A stretch of DNA of 64,000 nucleotides from Ensifer sp. MPMI2T (lineage in GTDB: Bacteria; Pseudomonadota; Alphaproteobacteria; Rhizobiales; Rhizobiaceae), in the NCBI RefSeq assembly GCF_004827385.1, contig NZ_SRXN01000020.1, positions 62,001-126,000 on the forward strand, given 5' to 3'. Below the pieces are notes generated by a model, which saw nothing but the letters and a program-made list of their open reading frames with translations, was not told where the DNA came from and searched no databases. The translations under genes and the position numbers were made by a program. Positions 44,457 to 55,903 of this stretch are shown piece by piece (positions within the stretch are counted from its first letter, which is position 1; the number at the start of each line of letters is the position of its first letter).

Positions 44457-44657
44457 CGCCTTTCTCGCCGCAATTTCCGCAGGCGCAACCCGGGCATCGA
44501 GTTTCTCTCAAGACCGAATGCTCGGACATTATTGAAAACTCGGATGAGGCAACGATAGTTCCTCACCGCAGTAGGCCATGGGAACTGGGGACGACCAGCG
44601 GAAATTCCGGATCGGCGCTGGGTGCGTTCACGGCGGCCTATCTTCGCCACAAGGAAA

Positions 44658-44692
44658 ACTGTGCGCGGTTTTCCGCCCGCATCCCGCTCTCG
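44658..44692 (-). repeat. Interspersed GC-rich palindromic repeat, family B copy 2
   Basis: On the minus strand it reads AGCGGGATGCGGGCGG then AAAACCGCGCACAG, identical to copy 1 over the first 27 bp or so. It lies in the 299-bp gap between the MscS gene and the peptide transporter operon. Nothing else is recognisable in that gap. Confidence 0.65.
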
Positions 44693-44755
44693 CTCAAAAG
44701 AAGCGATAGGAGCAGAGACACGGGTGCCGCGTCTCTGCCGTTCAAGCTACGGATT

Positions 44756-46357
<1,602 letters not shown>

Positions 46358-46358
46358 G

Positions 46359-47495
46359 TCAGCGGTCCTTCGGGTCGAGCGCATCGCGCAGGCCGTCGCC
46401 GACGAAATTCAGCGAAAACAGCGTGACGACGAAGAAGATGGCCGGGAAGATGAGCAGCCACGGCGCCGACTGGATGTTGTTTGCTCCTTCGGAGATCAGC
46501 GCGCCCCAGCTCGTCAGCGGCGCCTGCACACCGAGGCCGAGGAAGGAGAGGAAGCTTTCGAGCAGGATGACCTTCGGCACGACGACGGTGACGAAGACGA
46601 TCACCGGGCCGATCGTGTTCGGGATGATGTGGCGGCGGATGATCTGCCAGTCGGTAAGACCGAGTGCCTGTGCCGCACCGACGAACTCGCGCCGTTTGAG
46701 CGCAAGCGTCTGCCCCCGCACGATACGCGCCATGTCCAGCCATTCGACCGCGCCGATCACCAGGAAGATCAGGATGAAGCTGCGGCCGAAGAAGACGACG
46801 AGCACGACGACGAGGAAGACGAAGGGCAGCGAATAAAGGATCTCGACCAGGCGCATCATGACGTTGTCGACGCGCCCGCCGATATAGCCCGAGGTCGCCC
46901 CATAGACGACGCCGATGCCAAGCGAGACGAGGCTCGCGAGCAGCCCGACTGCGATCGAGATCTGTCCACCGAGCATCACGCGAACGAGCAGGTCACGACC
47001 GTTCGAGTCGGTGCCGAACGGGAAATATTCGCGGTCCACCTGGCCCTCGACCTTCAAGGTGCGGCCATCGTCCTCGGTCGCGACGACCTTCGTACCCTCG
47101 AACTCGTTGGCCCTGTCGAAGTAGCGCGTCGCGCGCGGATCGATCGGCTGGTCCGAGGTAGAAGTAATGGTAGCGGTGAACCCCTCGCCCTCAACGGCGA
47201 ATTCCTTGAGCGTTACGCGCGCGCGGGTCGCCACACCTTCCATCACGTCCTGAAGCGTCGAGCTATCTGGCCGCGGTTCGAGGCTAGGAGCAATCGAAAC
47301 ATAGGACGGGAACACCTGATCGTAGCTATGCGGCGAGAATAGCGGCCCGACGAAGGAGAAGAGTGCGATCAACACCAGCATCACACAACCGGCCATGGCG
47401 GCGCGATTGCGGCGGAAGCGGAGCGCGGCGAGCTGAAAGAGGCTGCGGCCCTTCGTTTCGGCAGAAACCTCCGGTACGTGGGCGATATCAGTCAT
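46359..47495 (-). CDS. Peptide ABC transporter permease, OppC/DppC type
   Basis: 378 residues from ATG 47495. It has the extended N terminus common to DppC proteins, about six helices and the EAA loop EFVGAAQALGLTDWQIIRRH. An extra periplasmic insert of about 130 residues sits between helices 1 and 2 (SLEPRPDSSTLQDVMEGVAT), longer than in Escherichia coli DppC but similar to YejE-like permeases. It overlaps the previous permease by 8 bp. Confidence 0.87.
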   Translation of the reverse strand: MTDIAHVPEVSAETKGRSLFQLAALRFRRNRAAMAGCVMLVLIALFSFVGPLFSPHSYDQVFPSYVSIAPSLEPRPDSSTLQDVMEGVATRARVTLKEFAVEGEGFTATITSTSDQPIDPRATRYFDRANEFEGTKVVATEDDGRTLKVEGQVDREYFPFGTDSNGRDLLVRVMLGGQISIAVGLLASLVSLGIGVVYGATSGYIGGRVDNVMMRLVEILYSLPFVFLVVVLVVFFGRSFILIFLVIGAVEWLDMARIVRGQTLALKRREFVGAAQALGLTDWQIIRRHIIPNTIGPVIVFVTVVVPKVILLESFLSFLGLGVQAPLTSWGALISEGANNIQSAPWLLIFPAIFFVVTLFSLNFVGDGLRDALDPKDR

Positions 47496-48411
47496 GGCGA
47501 ACCCTCGGATCGAGCAGGCCGTAGAGAATATCGACCAGGAGATTGAAAACGATGACGAAGATGGCGATGAGGACCACGGTGCCCATGACCAGAGTATAGT
47601 CGCGGTTGATCGCGCCGAGTACGAAATAGCGTCCGACTCCTGGGATGGTGAAGATCGTCTCCACCACGGCCGAACCTGTAAGGAGTGCGGCCGCACAGGG
47701 TGCGAGATAGGAAACGACGGGAAGCATCGCGCCGCGCATCGCGTGCGTCACCACGACCGCGCGTGACGGCAGGCCATAGGCCTTTGCGGTACGGATGTGG
47801 TCGGTGTGGAGCGCTTCGATCATCGAGCCACGGGTCAGCCGGGCGAAGACGGCGAGCTGCGGCAATGCGAGAGCGATCATCGGCAGGATCAGGAAGCGGA
47901 ACGATCCGTCCCCCCAGCCGCCCGCCGGCAGCCACGACAGGACGATCGCGAAAACGAGCGTCAGGACCGGACCGACAACGAAGTTCGGAACGGTGACGCC
48001 AATCGTCGAGACGGCCATGATCCCGAAGTCGAGGATGCTGTTCTGCCTAAGGGCTGCAATCGTGCCGGCGATCACACCGCCGATCACGGCCAGAAGCAGA
48101 GCGTAGAAGCCGAGCTCCATCGAATAGGGCAGGCCCTTGCCGATCAACTGCGCCACATTGTTGTCGTGGTAGATGTAGCTCGGACCGAAGTCGCCCGTCA
48201 CCGCATTGCTGAGATAGATAACGTATTGGCGCCAGAGCGGCTGATCGAGGTGATAGGTCCTCATCAGGTTCTCCATCGTGGAGGGAGGGAGAGGACGCTC
48301 GAGATTGAAGGGGCCGCCTGGGGCAAACCGCATCAGAAAGAAGGATATGGTGACGACGATGAATAGCGTCGGCACCGCACTCGCCAGACGGCGGAGGATG
48401 AAGGGGATCAT
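47488..48411 (-). CDS. Peptide ABC transporter permease, OppB/DppB type
   Basis: 307 residues: N-terminal helix (FILRRLASAVPTLFIVVTIS), then a loop, five further helices and the conserved EALHTDHIRTAKAYGLPSRA loop that contacts the ATPase. ATG 48411 has GGAG upstream. It is the first membrane gene after the binding protein. Confidence 0.88.
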   Translation of the reverse strand: MIPFILRRLASAVPTLFIVVTISFFLMRFAPGGPFNLERPLPPSTMENLMRTYHLDQPLWRQYVIYLSNAVTGDFGPSYIYHDNNVAQLIGKGLPYSMELGFYALLLAVIGGVIAGTIAALRQNSILDFGIMAVSTIGVTVPNFVVGPVLTLVFAIVLSWLPAGGWGDGSFRFLILPMIALALPQLAVFARLTRGSMIEALHTDHIRTAKAYGLPSRAVVVTHAMRGAMLPVVSYLAPCAAALLTGSAVVETIFTIPGVGRYFVLGAINRDYTLVMGTVVLIAIFVIVFNLLVDILYGLLDPRVRHD

Positions 48412-48465
48412 GGATGTACTCCGGAGGCGACGCGCGGCAGACCGGCCGCGCGTCGCCTCAGTTCG

Positions 48466-50064
48466 TTATTCGGCGACGCTCAGGAACTTGCTCAGATGCG
48501 CGTTCGGTCCGTTGTCCTGCCAGCCCTTGACGCGGCTCGAGACGAGCCACAGGTCCGCCTGGGTGAGGAACGGCGCGATCGGCTGTTCCTTCATCAATAG
48601 AGTCTCGGCTTCATGGAGAAGCTTCGCGCGCGCTGCCGGATCCTGTTCTTCATAGGACTTCTTCATCAACGCGTCGTACTCGGCGTTTTCGAAGTGGCCA
48701 TAGTTGAAGGTCTTGTTGCTGCTGAGGCTCAGCGCCAGGAAGTTTTCGGCGTCGGCATAGTCGGCAACCCAGCCGGCACGCGCGACGTTGAACTTACCGC
48801 CTTCCTGCAGGTAGGCGTAGTGCGACGACACGTCGAGGTTGACCAGCGAGACCTTGGCGCCGAAGGTGTTCTTCCACATGTCGGCGACAGCCGTTGCAAC
48901 ACGTTCATGGTTCGGGTTGGTGTTGTAGCGGATTTCGATGCTGAGCGGCTTGCCGCCCTCGCCGTAGCCGGCTTCCTTCATCAACTCGATTGCCTTGTCC
49001 TCGCGGTCGAGCTGCGACATGTCCGCAAAGTCGGCCTTGGCGGGTTCGCCGTAGGTCTCGAGGCCCGGCGGGACCATGGAGTAGGACGGAAGCTGCGAGC
49101 CGCTGTAGATCTCCTTGGCGAGGAAGTCGCGGTCGACCGCCATCGACAGTGCGCGGCGAACGCGAACGTCGTTATAGGGCTCCTGCCTCGTGTCGAATGC
49201 ATAGTAATAGGTCGCCAGCGTCGGCGAGACGTGGACCTGGTCGCCATACGACTTGCGCAGGCGCTCGATCTGGTCGGCCGAGAAGTTGTAGGCGAGGTCC
49301 ATTTCCTTCGCTTCGAAACGACGCACCGAGGCAGCCTGGTCGTCGATCGGGTAGAAGATCACCTTGTCGAGCTTGACGTTGGTGGCGTCCCAGTAGTTCG
49401 CGTTTTTCTCGACGGTCAGGCTGTCGTTCGGCACATGGGCGGTCAGCTTGAACGCGCCGTTCGAGACCATCACACCCGGCTTGACGAAATCGGCGCCGTT
49501 CTTTTCGACGCTTGCCTTGCTGACCGGAAGAGCGGTCTGGTGGGCGAGCAGTTCCAGGAAGAACGGGGTCGGTCGCTCAAGCGTGATTTCGAGCGTCTTT
49601 TCGTCGACAGCCTTCACACCGAGCTGATCGACTGGAACCTCCCCCTTGTTGACCTTCTCGGCATTCTTGATCGGGAAGAGAATGTTGGCGTATTCGGCCG
49701 CCGTCTTCGGGTCTTCCACACGGCGGAACGAGAATGCGAAGTCCTCGGCCGTTACCGGCGAACCATCCGACCACTTGGCATCGGCGCGCAGCTTGAAGGT
49801 ATAGACGGTGCCGTCATCCGAAAGCTCCCAGGTTTCGGCTGCACCCGGGATGATCTTGCCCGCGGCGTCGTAAATCGTCAGGCCTTCATAGAGATCCTTC
49901 AGGATGAATTCTTCGATGTTGATCGAAGTGTGGGCCTGGTCGAGCGTCTGCGGCTCGCCGGCGTTGCCGCGGTGAAGTACCGCCTCCGCAAGCGCCGGGC
50001 TTGCGCCGATCAGCAGCGAGCCAAGCAACGCTGCGGCGCTGAGTTTAAGTTTCAGTGAGGTCAT
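48466..50064 (-). CDS. oppA: Oligopeptide-binding periplasmic protein, OppA-like
   Basis: 532 residues, SBP_bac_5 family. A signal peptide (LKLKLSAAALLGSLLIGASP, cleavage after ALA) is followed by the mature start AVLHRGNAGEPQTLDQAHTS, and the family block DLYEGLTIYDAAGKIIPGAA comes next. The best match in style is OppA/MppA. It delivers peptides to the importer encoded downstream on the same strand. ATG 50064 has a strong GGGGAAGGAG site. Highest expression in the operon is likely, since binding proteins are needed in excess. Confidence 0.88.
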   Translation of the reverse strand: MTSLKLKLSAAALLGSLLIGASPALAEAVLHRGNAGEPQTLDQAHTSINIEEFILKDLYEGLTIYDAAGKIIPGAAETWELSDDGTVYTFKLRADAKWSDGSPVTAEDFAFSFRRVEDPKTAAEYANILFPIKNAEKVNKGEVPVDQLGVKAVDEKTLEITLERPTPFFLELLAHQTALPVSKASVEKNGADFVKPGVMVSNGAFKLTAHVPNDSLTVEKNANYWDATNVKLDKVIFYPIDDQAASVRRFEAKEMDLAYNFSADQIERLRKSYGDQVHVSPTLATYYYAFDTRQEPYNDVRVRRALSMAVDRDFLAKEIYSGSQLPSYSMVPPGLETYGEPAKADFADMSQLDREDKAIELMKEAGYGEGGKPLSIEIRYNTNPNHERVATAVADMWKNTFGAKVSLVNLDVSSHYAYLQEGGKFNVARAGWVADYADAENFLALSLSSNKTFNYGHFENAEYDALMKKSYEEQDPAARAKLLHEAETLLMKEQPIAPFLTQADLWLVSSRVKGWQDNGPNAHLSKFLSVAE

Positions 50065-50820
50065 TGTTTTTTCTCCTTCCCCTCTTTTTGGGTTGTGATC
50101 GCAGGAGAGAAGGGCAAATTCTCAACAAAGGCAAGGCGCTTTGTGCGGAAAATTGCATCCTTCTCTATAGGCCGTGATTTCCATAGACGCATAGGTTGTA
50201 TTTCGTTTGCGGTGAACTTCGTCTCCTTTGCGACTTTGGTCAGGCTGGACAGCAGCGGGCCGAACGGCAAACTGTAACGTTTTAGATCGGATCCAGGGAT
50301 CGTAATTTTGGCCCCGAAAACCGACCCGGCAGGGCCGATATGCAAACTTTGTGAATTGAAGCGGCACTTTACGTAATATGCAGAAAAATATGCGGCTCCT
50401 GTCGCAATTTTTTTGCAATTCGCGAGTACGCAGTGACTGCGCCACCGCGTCGTTAAGGAGCGATTTCGTCTCTCGTCGACTACCGGCATGCGCGCCTTTG
50501 CCCTCTTTCCCGCGCACCCTGCCAGCACCACCAGAAAGCGAAAGCCGCGAATTTTCACTGTGCGATTTCTCATCCACAGCAAAATCCGCTGACGCACGTC
50601 TATCAAGTGTTCGACCGTGCCGCTGCCCCCGTTGCCAAAAGACCCGCATGAATTATTGTGCCTTCGACTTGGTCCGGCAAAGTCGGTTCCAGATCCGTCG
50701 AAGCGTGGTCAAAACCGTCTTCGACGCCCTCGCGAACAAGATCGCTCGGGTACTGTTGAACCCGTTTTCCGCCTATCCACGGCGCCTGGAGTGGGGCGTC
50801 CAGCATCAGGGAGATTTCGA
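50065..50820. other. Long divergent intergenic region, oppA-fba
   Basis: 756 bp with no convincing gene. Open frames on both strands lack family features. It must hold the oppA and fba promoters. Visible elements are a direct repeat ATATGC-AGAAAA-ATATGC (50376-50393), an AT-rich run GCAATTTTTTTGCAATT (50404-50420), and an inverted pair CTTCGAC/GTCGAAG (50659-50703) before fba. The fba site GGGAGA is at the right end. Confidence 0.45.
50376..50393 (+). promoter_or_regulatory. Motif upstream of oppA resembling the gabT site
   Basis: ATATGCAGAAAAATATGC resembles ATTGCAGAAAAAATGCAAT upstream of gabT (58492-58510); both share TGCAGAAAAA followed by ATGC. It could be a common operator or chance in AT-rich DNA. 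Confidence 0.25.
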
Positions 50821-51867
50821 ATGGCATTGATCACATTGCGGCAACTGCTCGACCACGCGGCGGAGAACAATTATGCGCTGCCAGCCTTCAATGTGAACAA
50901 TCTCGAATATATTCAGGCGGTCATGCGTGCCGCCGATGCGACGGATTCTCCGGTGATCCTGCAGGCGAGCCGCGGCGCGCGCGCCTATGCCGGGGACGCC
51001 TTCCTTCGCCATCTGATCCTCGGCGCGGCTGAGGAATACCCGCATATTCCGGTCTGTCTGCATCTCGACCATGGCGACCAGCCGTCAACCTGCATTTCCG
51101 CCATCACCAACGGCTTCACCTCGGTGATGATGGACGGTTCGCTCGAAAAGGACGGCAAGACCGTCGCGAGCTATGAATATAATGTCGCGGTGACCGCGGA
51201 AGTCGTGAAGATCGCCCATGCGGCCGGCGTTTCCGTCGAAGGCGAACTCGGCTGCCTCGGCAATCTCGAAACAGGCGCCGGCGACAAGGAGGACGGCCAC
51301 GGTTTCGAGGGCAAGCTATCCCGCGAAGAACTGCTGACGGATCCGGATCAGGCCTTCGATTTCGTTTCCAAGACAGGCGTCGACGCGCTTGCCGTCGCGA
51401 TCGGCACCAGCCACGGCGCCTACAAGTTCACCCGCGAGCCCGACGGCGAGATTCTTTCGATCGACACGATCGCCAAGATCAACAGGCGGCTGCCGAACAC
51501 CCATCTCGTCATGCATGGATCGTCGTCCGTGCCGGCCGATCTCCAGGAGCTTTTCAATAGCTATGGCGGCAAGATGAAGAAGACTTGGGGCGTGCCGGTC
51601 GCCGAGATCCAGAAGGCGATCCCGCTCGGCGTCCGCAAGGTCAACATCGACACCGATCTCCGGCTCGCCTTCACCGGCGAAATCCGCAAGCACCACCTCG
51701 AGCATCCGGACAATTTCGATCCGCGCAACTACCTGAAGCCTGCGATCGCGCGCATGACCGAGGTCTGCAGGGAGCGCTTCGAGGCCTTCCGCGCTGCGGG
51801 CCAAGCCTCAAAGATCAGGGTGCTGCGCCTGCCGGAAATGGCTAAGCATTACGCCAAGGGCGACTGA
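50821..51867 (+). CDS. fba: Class II fructose-bisphosphate aldolase
   Basis: 348 residues from ATG 50821 (GGGAG upstream). Class II features: the catalytic-Asp and zinc-ligand block [15 protein letters not shown]-like [28 protein letters not shown], the glycine loop [11 protein letters not shown], and VMHGSSSVP with the later zinc His. The length matches the CbbA/FbaA-type enzymes of rhizobia. It cleaves fructose-1,6-bisphosphate in glycolysis, gluconeogenesis or the Calvin cycle. No cbb genes are adjacent, so the general role is more likely here. Confidence 0.9.
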   Translation: MALITLRQLLDHAAENNYALPAFNVNNLEYIQAVMRAADATDSPVILQASRGARAYAGDAFLRHLILGAAEEYPHIPVCLHLDHGDQPSTCISAITNGFTSVMMDGSLEKDGKTVASYEYNVAVTAEVVKIAHAAGVSVEGELGCLGNLETGAGDKEDGHGFEGKLSREELLTDPDQAFDFVSKTGVDALAVAIGTSHGAYKFTREPDGEILSIDTIAKINRRLPNTHLVMHGSSSVPADLQELFNSYGGKMKKTWGVPVAEIQKAIPLGVRKVNIDTDLRLAFTGEIRKHHLEHPDNFDPRNYLKPAIARMTEVCRERFEAFRAAGQASKIRVLRLPEMAKHYAKGD

Positions 51868-51942
51868 TCACCAACGCGTATTGGCAAGCAATCATCACGA
51901 AGCGGCGCGCCCGACGAGCGTGCCGCGTTGCCTCTGCTGGAC

Positions 51943-53748
51943 TCAACCGTGGCGCTCCACGCGTGTCTCGTGCTCGTAGAGCTGGTCCATGCTCAAAGAT
52001 GCGACGTCAGCCAGCGGCGTCTGGCTCTGCACGCGACCGCTGCCGAGAACCACCACATCGTCGCAGAACGAAATCGTGCTGCGGTGGTGACTGATCACGA
52101 TGGTCGTGCGGCGGCCAGCCCTTAATCTCAGCGTCTCGACGATCGCGGCCTCCGACAGGCCGTCGACGGCATTGGTCGCTTCGTCGAGGATCAGGATTTC
52201 GGGGTCGCGCACCAAGGCCCTGGCAAGGGCAATGCGCTGCCGCTGCCCCGCCGACAGGCTCGCTCCGCGATAGCCGACAACGGTCGCGTAGCCCTCGGGC
52301 ATATTCTCCACGAAGGTATGTGCCTCGGCCAGTTTGGCTGCTCGCTCCACTTCGGCGATCGTAGCGTCCTGGCCGTAGGTGATGTTTTCGAAGATGCTGC
52401 CGTCCACCAGTTCGAGATCCTGGCTGGCGACGGCAATCTGACGCCGCCACTGGGCAGGATCGATTTGGTCGAGCGGCACACCATCGACGAGGATGCGCCC
52501 TTCGTCAGGCTCCACAAACCGGCACAGGAGATTGACGATCGTGGTCTTGCCAGCGCCCGACCGCCCGATGATCGCCGTCGAGCGGCCACTGCGAATGTCG
52601 AACGTGGCCGAGCGCAGCACGATGGGGCGTGTCTCGGAGCCTGGATATCGGAACGTCACGTGATTGAATCTCATGCCCTCGCGCAATCCGGCGACGGGCT
52701 CGTGACCCGCGGGAGGCTTCGGCTTGTCCGACGGATCGAGGAGCCAGCGCACCTCCTCGAGCGAGCCGCTCCAACCCTGGATCTGCCCCCAGGACATTTG
52801 CAGCGCGCGTACGTGCGGCTGCAAACGATAGAGCAGCACGACGAAGGCGACGATGACCGGGAAGCTTACGCCGGCAGACCATGCACTGACGACCGCCGCC
52901 AGGAACAGGGCGGAATGCAGCACTTCGGTGAGCGGTGGCAACGATCCCTGACGGCTTTGCAGGACGAATCCAGCCCGGCGGACGGCGTCCGAAGCGGCAT
53001 CGAATACCGCCTTCTCGCGCTCCTCCTGACCGAACACGCGGATCAGCCGCCCGGCATGCACGAGATGAAGCATCCTCGCGGCGAGCTCGCTGTTGAAGGA
53101 CGTCACATCGCGGCTCGGGCCTCTAAGAGTGGCCGACAAAGCGGCGTGCGCGAGCTGGACGAGAACGAGGCCAAGCGCGACGAACAGCGTCATCTGCCAG
53201 GAAAGCAAGAGCAGAAACGCAAGCAGGATGATGGCAGCGGAACAGTTCACGAGGGCAGCAAGCACGGTCTGTATTGCGTCGGAGGCCCGCCATGACTCGT
53301 TTGAGATGATGTTGAGCAGGCGACCGGGATTTTGCTGCAGGAAGAAAGGATAGCCGATCCTCAGGAGCTGGTCCGAGAGAGCACTTCGGATCGCGTGACT
53401 GGCCTTTCCATAGATAAAGGTCGTCAGCAGAGTGTTCGCAAAGGCGAGAAGATTCTTCAGCGTGATCAGTGCAAGAACGCCCGCGGCGATCGCCAATAGT
53501 CTTTGGCCGTCATCGAGCCCCGCCCCCACCTGCTGGAAGAAGGCGGATATCCCCTGTAGTCCGCCGGCATCCTGATTTCCGGCAATAATGCCGAGCATTG
53601 GGATGATGAGGCCGATGCCAGCGCCTTCGAGCGCGGCGCTGGCGAGGCCCAGAACCACGACGATCGGAAGCAACCGCAACTGCCTTCCCAGCGCGTTGCG
53701 CAGAACCTGCATGCTGGGCAAAGGGAATCGCAACATGACGGCCCTCAT
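51943..53748 (-). CDS. ABC exporter, MsbA/PglK-like (fused TMD-NBD)
   Basis: 601 residues. Six-helix transmembrane domain (about 20-330), then an NBD with Walker A GRSGAGKTT, signature LSAGQRQRIALA and Walker B ILILDEATNAVD, H-loop in ISHHRSTI. ATG 53748 overlaps the glycosyltransferase stop (ATGA). ATG 53736 has the better ribosome-binding site (GAGGG). As last gene of an acyltransferase-GT-GT operon it probably flips a lipid-linked glycan. Substrate unknown. Confidence 0.85.
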   Translation of the reverse strand: MRAVMLRFPLPSMQVLRNALGRQLRLLPIVVVLGLASAALEGAGIGLIIPMLGIIAGNQDAGGLQGISAFFQQVGAGLDDGQRLLAIAAGVLALITLKNLLAFANTLLTTFIYGKASHAIRSALSDQLLRIGYPFFLQQNPGRLLNIISNESWRASDAIQTVLAALVNCSAAIILLAFLLLLSWQMTLFVALGLVLVQLAHAALSATLRGPSRDVTSFNSELAARMLHLVHAGRLIRVFGQEEREKAVFDAASDAVRRAGFVLQSRQGSLPPLTEVLHSALFLAAVVSAWSAGVSFPVIVAFVVLLYRLQPHVRALQMSWGQIQGWSGSLEEVRWLLDPSDKPKPPAGHEPVAGLREGMRFNHVTFRYPGSETRPIVLRSATFDIRSGRSTAIIGRSGAGKTTIVNLLCRFVEPDEGRILVDGVPLDQIDPAQWRRQIAVASQDLELVDGSIFENITYGQDATIAEVERAAKLAEAHTFVENMPEGYATVVGYRGASLSAGQRQRIALARALVRDPEILILDEATNAVDGLSEAAIVETLRLRAGRRTTIVISHHRSTISFCDDVVVLGSGRVQSQTPLADVASLSMDQLYEHETRVERHG

Positions 53749-54782
53749 CTCAACTTTGCCGCTGTCTGATGGATCTGACGCAGCCCTGCACGCGGCGCCG
53801 GGCCGGTCACGGCAAGGCGCATGAACCTTGCTGCGCCAAGCAGATTCATCGACACGATCGGCCAATGGGATAGCTGGAGTTCAGGGTCGAACCTCTCACC
53901 GCCCAAGGTTTGGCCACAGGCGGATCTGAAAGTCCAGCAGAAGTGCTTGAGCAGCCATGGCGCCCTGAATAAATGCTTCAAGCAAAGAGCGCCGTTGCCG
54001 AGGCTGTAGTTGCGGTGCAGCTTCTCGATGGACTCGCGAGCCTTCCGTCCATGGTGGTGATAGACGGTCATGTCGGGGACGTATTCGACCGGGATATCGA
54101 GCTGAAAGGCGCGGACGAGATAGTCGGTATCCTCAGCCGATTGCAGCGGCGCGCCCGCTCCGAAGCGCTCGTCGAAAGGGCCAACCAGCGCCGCGACGTC
54201 GCGGTGCATTGTCATGTTGCAGCCGAGCACGAAACCGCCCGGATGGACGTCGCGCGTCAAGCGCGCAGAAACGGTCGATCGTTTGATCGTGAACGGCAGA
54301 TCGGAGAGATCGCCAAGTTCGACGCGGCCGCCGCGGATGACGCGCCGTTCGCCATTGGCGTAATGCCGCGCGAGATCGCCGAGATAGTGGCGGTGCACTT
54401 CGCAGTCGTCGTCGACGAAAACGAGAATCCGGCCGCGCGCCCGCTCCATTCCCGCATTGCGCGCCGCCGCCAGGCCCGGGCGCGGTTCGGCGACAAGCGC
54501 GATCGCGACAGGCGACGCCGCCGCTATTTGGATCAGTTCGTCCGGCGTCCCATCCATCGAGCCGTTGTCGACGATCACGAGCTCGCTGGTAATGCCAGCA
54601 TAGGCAAGACATGCGGCTTCGATCGACCGGATGCAGGCGGCAAGTGCCTGAACCCGGTCCCGCGTGCAGACGATGAAACTTGCGAATGGCCGCGACCCGC
54701 CAGAAATCGGAGTGGCGGAGGTTGGCCGCGCAACCACCGCGTCGGGATGCTTTCGTGCGGCTGCAGGACGTTCGGACGCCAT
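53745..54782 (-). CDS. Family 2 glycosyltransferase
   Basis: About 345 residues. GT-A fold: FIVCTRDRVQALAACI, VDNGSMDGTPDE, the nucleotide-sugar DxD as VFVDDDCEVHRHY, and the acceptor-side block GAPLQSAEDTDYLVRAFQ. The start is unsure: ATG 54782 is just after the upstream stop, and ATG 54797 overlaps it by 14 bp. No clear ribosome-binding site is present, suggesting translational coupling. Cytoplasmic face of the membrane. Sugar unknown. Confidence 0.82.
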   Translation of the reverse strand: MASERPAAARKHPDAVVARPTSATPISGGSRPFASFIVCTRDRVQALAACIRSIEAACLAYAGITSELVIVDNGSMDGTPDELIQIAAASPVAIALVAEPRPGLAAARNAGMERARGRILVFVDDDCEVHRHYLGDLARHYANGERRVIRGGRVELGDLSDLPFTIKRSTVSARLTRDVHPGGFVLGCNMTMHRDVAALVGPFDERFGAGAPLQSAEDTDYLVRAFQLDIPVEYVPDMTVYHHHGRKARESIEKLHRNYSLGNGALCLKHLFRAPWLLKHFCWTFRSACGQTLGGERFDPELQLSHWPIVSMNLLGAARFMRLAVTGPAPRAGLRQIHQTAAKLR

Positions 54783-54783
54783 G

Positions 54784-55887
54784 CTAGGCCATGCCATTCT
54801 GATGAAGAACAGTCGCAGCGGGAACCGATTGGAGGTACCGCGCCAGCCCGTCCACCCGCCTCGTGGCGGCAAGCGAAATGCGGCTGCACCACGGCGCCCG
54901 CGCACCGGCGAGCAGGCCGTATCGCTCGCGGCGCCGAATTAGGCCCCATTTTCCGGTCTGGGCGAGGAAAGCATGGGTCAGCTCCGGTCGCTCTTCATCG
55001 GCTATGAGCTGATAAAGAAAGTAGAAAAAACAGAGGGCTCCGTCCTCATAGGCCTGACGCACTTCCGCCGGTCGAGACGAAATTTTCCGTTCGAGCGCCA
55101 GGACGAATTCGGCAAGATTCCGGATCCTCTCCACCGTGACCGCGATGCCGATCTCGGCGAGCGCGTCCGTGTCATCGAGAAGACATTCCCGCTCAAGGTT
55201 TTCGGCCACGATCTTCAGATGGCTCTGGCGCATCCGGCGCTTGTGCTTGTTCGTGACGCTGTCGCCATGGATACGATAAGCGACCAGGGCTTCATCGATA
55301 ATCGAAACTGGGAAGCGATCGGCAATGCGCCTGAACAGATCGAAGTCCTCCGCATGCACGTAGCTTGCATCGTAAGCGAGCATCCGCTCCGGTATTACCT
55401 TCCGATTGAAGATCACGGTCGAGTGCATGAAGATCGTGAAGAACATCGACAACGTACGCAGGCTTCCGGGCCGAAAGATCGGGTTGGGCGTGCCGCGAAT
55501 GATCCGATTGCCGATTAACGTGTCGATCCCCGTACCGCAGAGAGCCAGCCCCGGCCGTTGGCTGAACAACGCGACCTGGCGCGAAAAGCGGGACCGATAG
55601 GAAATGTCGTCGGCGTCCATCCTGGCGACGAGTTCGCCTCTGGCGAGAGCCAGCCCCTCGTTCAACGTGGCAATAAGGCCGCGGTTTTCGCGCGAGACGA
55701 TGAGGATGCGACCGTCATTTTTCCGATATCGCTCAAGGATCTCCAGCGAACGGTCCGTCGACCCGTCATCGATGGCAATGATTTCGACATGCTCGTAGTC
55801 CTGGCGCAGGATGCTTTCGAGCGCCGCGGGAAGATGGGGTTCCGCGTTGTAGACAGGCAGCAGGACAGAGACCAATGGCGTCGGCAT
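54784..55887 (-). CDS. Family 2 glycosyltransferase
   Basis: 367 residues. GT2 start VSVLLPVYNAEPHLPAALES, then IDDGSTDRSLEIL and DxD in ARMDADDISYRSRF. A His/Asp-containing acceptor motif (VHAEDFDLFRRIADRF) is typical of WcaA-like enzymes. It is the second gene of the operon, 16 bp from the acyltransferase. The presence of two transferases suggests at least a disaccharide step. Confidence 0.86.
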   Translation of the reverse strand: MPTPLVSVLLPVYNAEPHLPAALESILRQDYEHVEIIAIDDGSTDRSLEILERYRKNDGRILIVSRENRGLIATLNEGLALARGELVARMDADDISYRSRFSRQVALFSQRPGLALCGTGIDTLIGNRIIRGTPNPIFRPGSLRTLSMFFTIFMHSTVIFNRKVIPERMLAYDASYVHAEDFDLFRRIADRFPVSIIDEALVAYRIHGDSVTNKHKRRMRQSHLKIVAENLERECLLDDTDALAEIGIAVTVERIRNLAEFVLALERKISSRPAEVRQAYEDGALCFFYFLYQLIADEERPELTHAFLAQTGKWGLIRRRERYGLLAGARAPWCSRISLAATRRVDGLARYLQSVPAATVLHQNGMA

Positions 55888-55903
55888 TGTTCAGCTCGCG
55901 TAA

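Noticed and set aside
50061-50606. 181-codon ORF upstream of oppA on the minus strand
   Set aside because: Mixed-composition translation with no fold features, covering the oppA leader and promoter region.
50821-51867. fba as part of a Calvin-cycle cbb operon
   Set aside because: No cbbR, rubisco or phosphoribulokinase gene is adjacent.
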